Positions 29,400 to 32,076 of a stretch of 32,076 nucleotides of DNA are shown here, one piece after another. The notes beneath the pieces are model-generated. The model ran no database searches. It was not told the origin of the DNA and was given only the letters and a program-made list of their open reading frames with translations. The stretch is from contig JAVKOQ010000504.1 in NCBI GenBank assembly GCA_031835245.1, positions 1 through 32,076 on the forward strand, in the 5' to 3' direction. This stretch comes from Balamuthia mandrillaris. Lineage: Eukaryota; Discosea; Longamoebia; Balamuthiidae. Every line of letters starts with the position of its first letter. Positions within the stretch are counted from its first letter, which is position 1. The position numbers and the translations under genes are program-made.

Positions 29400-32076
29400 A
29401 TTGTGTCCTTTTACCTTCGTCTTCAGCAAGCCAAGTAAGATTCAAAGGAATGACGATTACAGGATTAGCTTCATTACGCGTAATTCTGGCAGGCACCAAA
29501 ACATCATTGAAGAGATGAAGCTGGATAGTCTTGGATTTGACCCCTTGTTTCGTCGCAAACTTGGCCTCCATCACCAATCTTCTGTGAGCCTCAAGGAGAA
29601 CGCCAAAGCCAGCGCCTCTTTGTGCCAGATGTCCAAACTTTCTGCTCTGCTCTGCCTCTTTAATACTTTCATTGATGGAATCGGCCACAGCGCTCATTTC
29701 TTCGAGCGCTGCTTTTATGTTTTGGTAGTCAGGATGACTTTCTGGCGTGTTTCGTAATAAATCCTGAACAAGAGGGGGTGTTAAAAAAGAAGAATAGAAG
29801 GAAGAAAGGGAATGGGATACCGTTAGCAACAAATTGTAGCGAGGAAGTCTTTGAATGGGAGTAATTAGAAGAGCGTCAAGCGTAAGTTGTTGGCATCTAT
29901 TTTTAGTTGCCTGTTGTTAGTGTAGAACGTTTTGTGAGAATACGGAAAAAACGAGATATAAGATAAGGAAGGAATAACGCACGTCCAGTACGGCTACGAT
30001 TTGACCATGCTCTCTCAATTTGTTGCACATTTCATTTGCTCTGTCAAAGTTGTTGCCATATTCTTTATACATTTTCATGAATGGAATCTACCGTTTATGT
30101 ATAAGGTGAGAAGAGCAAAATTCAATGGGTGCGAAAATCAAAGACTCAAATTAGTACCCATTTTCGGAAGGCTTGGCCCAACAACGTTGTCTCATCACTC
30201 CAGGTCTTGCGAATGGCTTGTAAGTCAGCCAAAAGGCCTTGATTGAGATTCAAGATGGTCAAACTGTTGCAAAATACAGCTTTCAAAACCTCAGGATTCA
30301 AAGCGGAGTGTCCTTCTTTCATCAGCTTTTCCAGGGCTTCATAGTAGTCCTTACACAGCCAACTTAAGTTTTCCACATATTTCTCTTCGGTGGCAACTAT
30401 CTCCATTGCGATGTTGGTCCTCTTGCTTTCGTTTGGATTACCCTCAGCCCATGCTATTATAAATACATCACAACAATTATTATTGCAGAGACTAAACGGC
30501 CACACGTGAAGGACAACGCAATGGGAAGAGAGAGAGAGAGAGAGAGAGAGACGGAAACCTTTAGCATGAATGGCAGACCCAGAAGGGGATGCAGGAGACA
30601 CTTTGATATCAGATGATGCAGAAGGAGCCTCTCTCCCAAATATTGCAGAACCACCTTTGTTGCTGCTTGCAGTAGCGGTGGTAGCGGGCGCGGTAGGAGC
30701 AGCAAGTATTCCTGAACCGGACTCGAGCACAGCGCGAGGACTTGTAGGAGAAACCACGGTTTTTGCGCTTGGTCTATTACCTCCAAGAGCTTCTCAGGAG
30801 TGAGTTAGAAATGAACAATATCAAAGAAAGAAATAAGATTATAAGGAGAGGGGCAAGGAGGAGACAAGAAAGCAAGAGGTTTTACCAGCGCGGTCAACGC
30901 CAGCTATCTTTGGCCCGAATGGTTGCTTGTTTTGCGCTGCTGATGCTCGGCCTGGTGAACCAACACCAAGTTCTCTGCTACCTATCATCGTTCCTCCTCG
31001 AGCCTGCTGGTTGGCATACACGAGGCCGATTAACAATATCAATTGAGAGGATGAGAAGAGACGTACCATAGTTGTTATTTGTGGTTGTTGCGGCTGTTGC
31101 TGACGACTCACAGCCGAAGCGTTTCTCTGCGCAGCTTGAGCAGCCGCCGAAGCTGCAACAGCTGTACCTGCAGCGCCGACAGCGCCTGTAGCAGCAAAAG
31201 TCGCAGAAGAGGAAGCAGCAGCCACCGCAGAAGAAGAAGCGGCAGTGGCAGTAGCGGGCACTTCTTCCTCTTCCGCTCCATCCTGCAGTATCTTTACGTA
31301 GTTACCAGGAAAGAAGCCTTTGGTACCATTCATCTCCAAAGTGCCATAGTACCATCCACTGCCATCATCATCCAAGATAATATCCTTTATGGTGTCATTT
31401 GCAGAGAATGGCAACAAGTCGGCCGTTGGGTCTTCCTCCTCTGTGCTATAATCATAAAGAGCAATGGCTCGAATAGACTTGCTTGAACTAGCTCCTCCTC
31501 TGTTCATGCCGCGTTGTTGTGACGAAGGTTGGCGTGACTGCGGTGATTGAATGCCGCTGCCACTGCCCGGCGCGATGGGAGAGGATGGAGAGTACATGGT
31601 GAAAGCGCGAGGTACCAACCCGATGCGAGAGTTGAGGTTGAAGTATTGCATGACCTCCGGGCTGCCCCTCACCAGCGGAAAGGAGAGGAGCTCCTGCAGG
31701 TACTGCTCCAGCTTGGCCCGGCGCTTCTCTATGAACTCGGCATTGTCGTTGCCGACCAGCTTCTTGCCGGGCAGCTTTGGCACTTTGATGCTCGGGTACT
31801 TCAGTTTTACCTGAGCGTTTGTTTGATAGATGATGGATGGATTAGACTCGTGGGGAGAAGAAAAAAAAGAACGAAGGAAAAAAAACATAACAGAGAAAGT
31901 TGATGAAGAAGAAATGAGAAAAAAGTGGACAAAGATGACAAACAAACAAACAAACAAACGGACAAAAGAGTAGCAAGCAAAAAATAATCATCTCTCAAGA
32001 TTCAATGAAGGGAAAGAGTAGCAGCTTGAAGATCTGAAAGTACCGCTTCATGAAGAGCACGAATGGTGGAGTAGCG
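27649..32076 (-). CDS. PX-SH3-DH-PH-MORN multidomain RhoGEF, 5' end beyond the window
   Basis: Exons: >32076-32044, 31810-31067, 31006-30886, 30792-30559, 30453-30158, 30087-29983, 29910-29821, 29763-29415, 29325-29176, 29095-28859, 28738-28533, 28410-27997, 27879-27649; about 1069 residues in the window, every junction in phase. PX domain: RYSTIRALHEA / VKLKYPSIKVPKLPGKKL, EFIEKRRAKLEQYLQELL. SH3: AIALYDYSTEEEDPTADLLP, GWYYGTLEMNGTKGFFPGNY. An Ala/Ser/Thr/Gln-rich linker follows. DH: NIAMEIVATEEKYVENLSWL to LLITPIQRLPRYNLLL. PH: LHLFNDVLVPARI, ending VEKNKWRAAILEGI. Then 13 MORN repeats of about 23 residues (for example GDVYEGAFKDGRRHGKGV), the last ones degenerate, and a short tail ending NFANNPC. 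DH-PH activates Rho/Rac; PX and PH bind phosphoinositides; MORN arrays bind membranes or act as scaffolds. Introns hold GA arrays. Confidence 0.92.
27915..27961. repeat. (GA)n microsatellite in MORN-RhoGEF intron
   Basis: GA array with one GGA interruption inside intron 27880-27996. It is CT on the sense strand and lies between donor and acceptor. Confidence 0.9.
29361..29396. repeat. (GA)n microsatellite in MORN-RhoGEF intron
   Basis: About 17 GA units in intron 29326-29414, CT on the sense strand, just upstream of the acceptor at 29326. Confidence 0.9.
30528..30551. repeat. (GA)n microsatellite in MORN-RhoGEF intron
   Basis: About 12 GA units in intron 30454-30558, CT on the sense strand. 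Confidence 0.9.

Overview
The window is nuclear DNA from a small-genome protist. Genes are packed on both strands, most carry several short introns (about 50-330 nt, GT-AG, strong pyrimidine tracts), and there are no bacterial operon signals. The gene content (two RhoGEFs, one of them joined to MORN repeats; a Q-rich RRM protein; an F-box protein with NGCPW-type ankyrin-like repeats; a short PI3K) suggests a free-living amoebozoan, perhaps a discosean of the Acanthamoeba/Balamuthia kind. That placement is inference; no rRNA is present to test it.

Layout, left to right: the 3' part of a BOULE/DAZ-like RRM gene (+, 1-1311); an inverted duplication of a coiled-coil-like segment and a possible H/ACA-type RNA (1.6-2.3 kb); an intact transposase ORF of the IS630/Tc1/mariner type that seems to lack one catalytic Asp (-, 2451-3947); a short GNAT-like fragment; a predicted HEIGH metallopeptidase with an acidic insert (+, 4512-6550); a minimal PI3-kinase (+, 6807-9215); an unknown gene with a possible F-box (+, 9362-10722); a DH-PH RhoGEF (-, 10829-14195); a one-PAH-domain Sin3-like protein (+, 15561-16266); aspartate aminotransferase (-, 16511-18662); an unknown gene (-, about 19180-19858); head-to-head histone H2A (H2A.X-type tail) and H2B with a modular shared promoter (20171-21681); a phytanoyl-CoA dioxygenase-like gene (-, 21925-23131); a 1007-residue charged protein with repeated SUMO-interaction-like motifs (-, 23415-26438); an F-box/ankyrin-like gene whose downstream repeat has decayed (+, 26745-27359); and a large PX-SH3-DH-PH-MORN protein running off the right edge (-, 27649-32076+).

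Three genes belong to one known signalling theme: a PI3K makes 3-phosphoinositides, and PX and PH domains, present in the two RhoGEFs, often bind phosphoinositides. Their closeness may be chance. The histone pair and the charged/F-box pair each share a divergent promoter, and each promoter holds a distinct cluster of short motifs. Splice sites were assigned by eye from GT/AG, reading frame and domain continuity; all phases quoted below were checked for arithmetic consistency.
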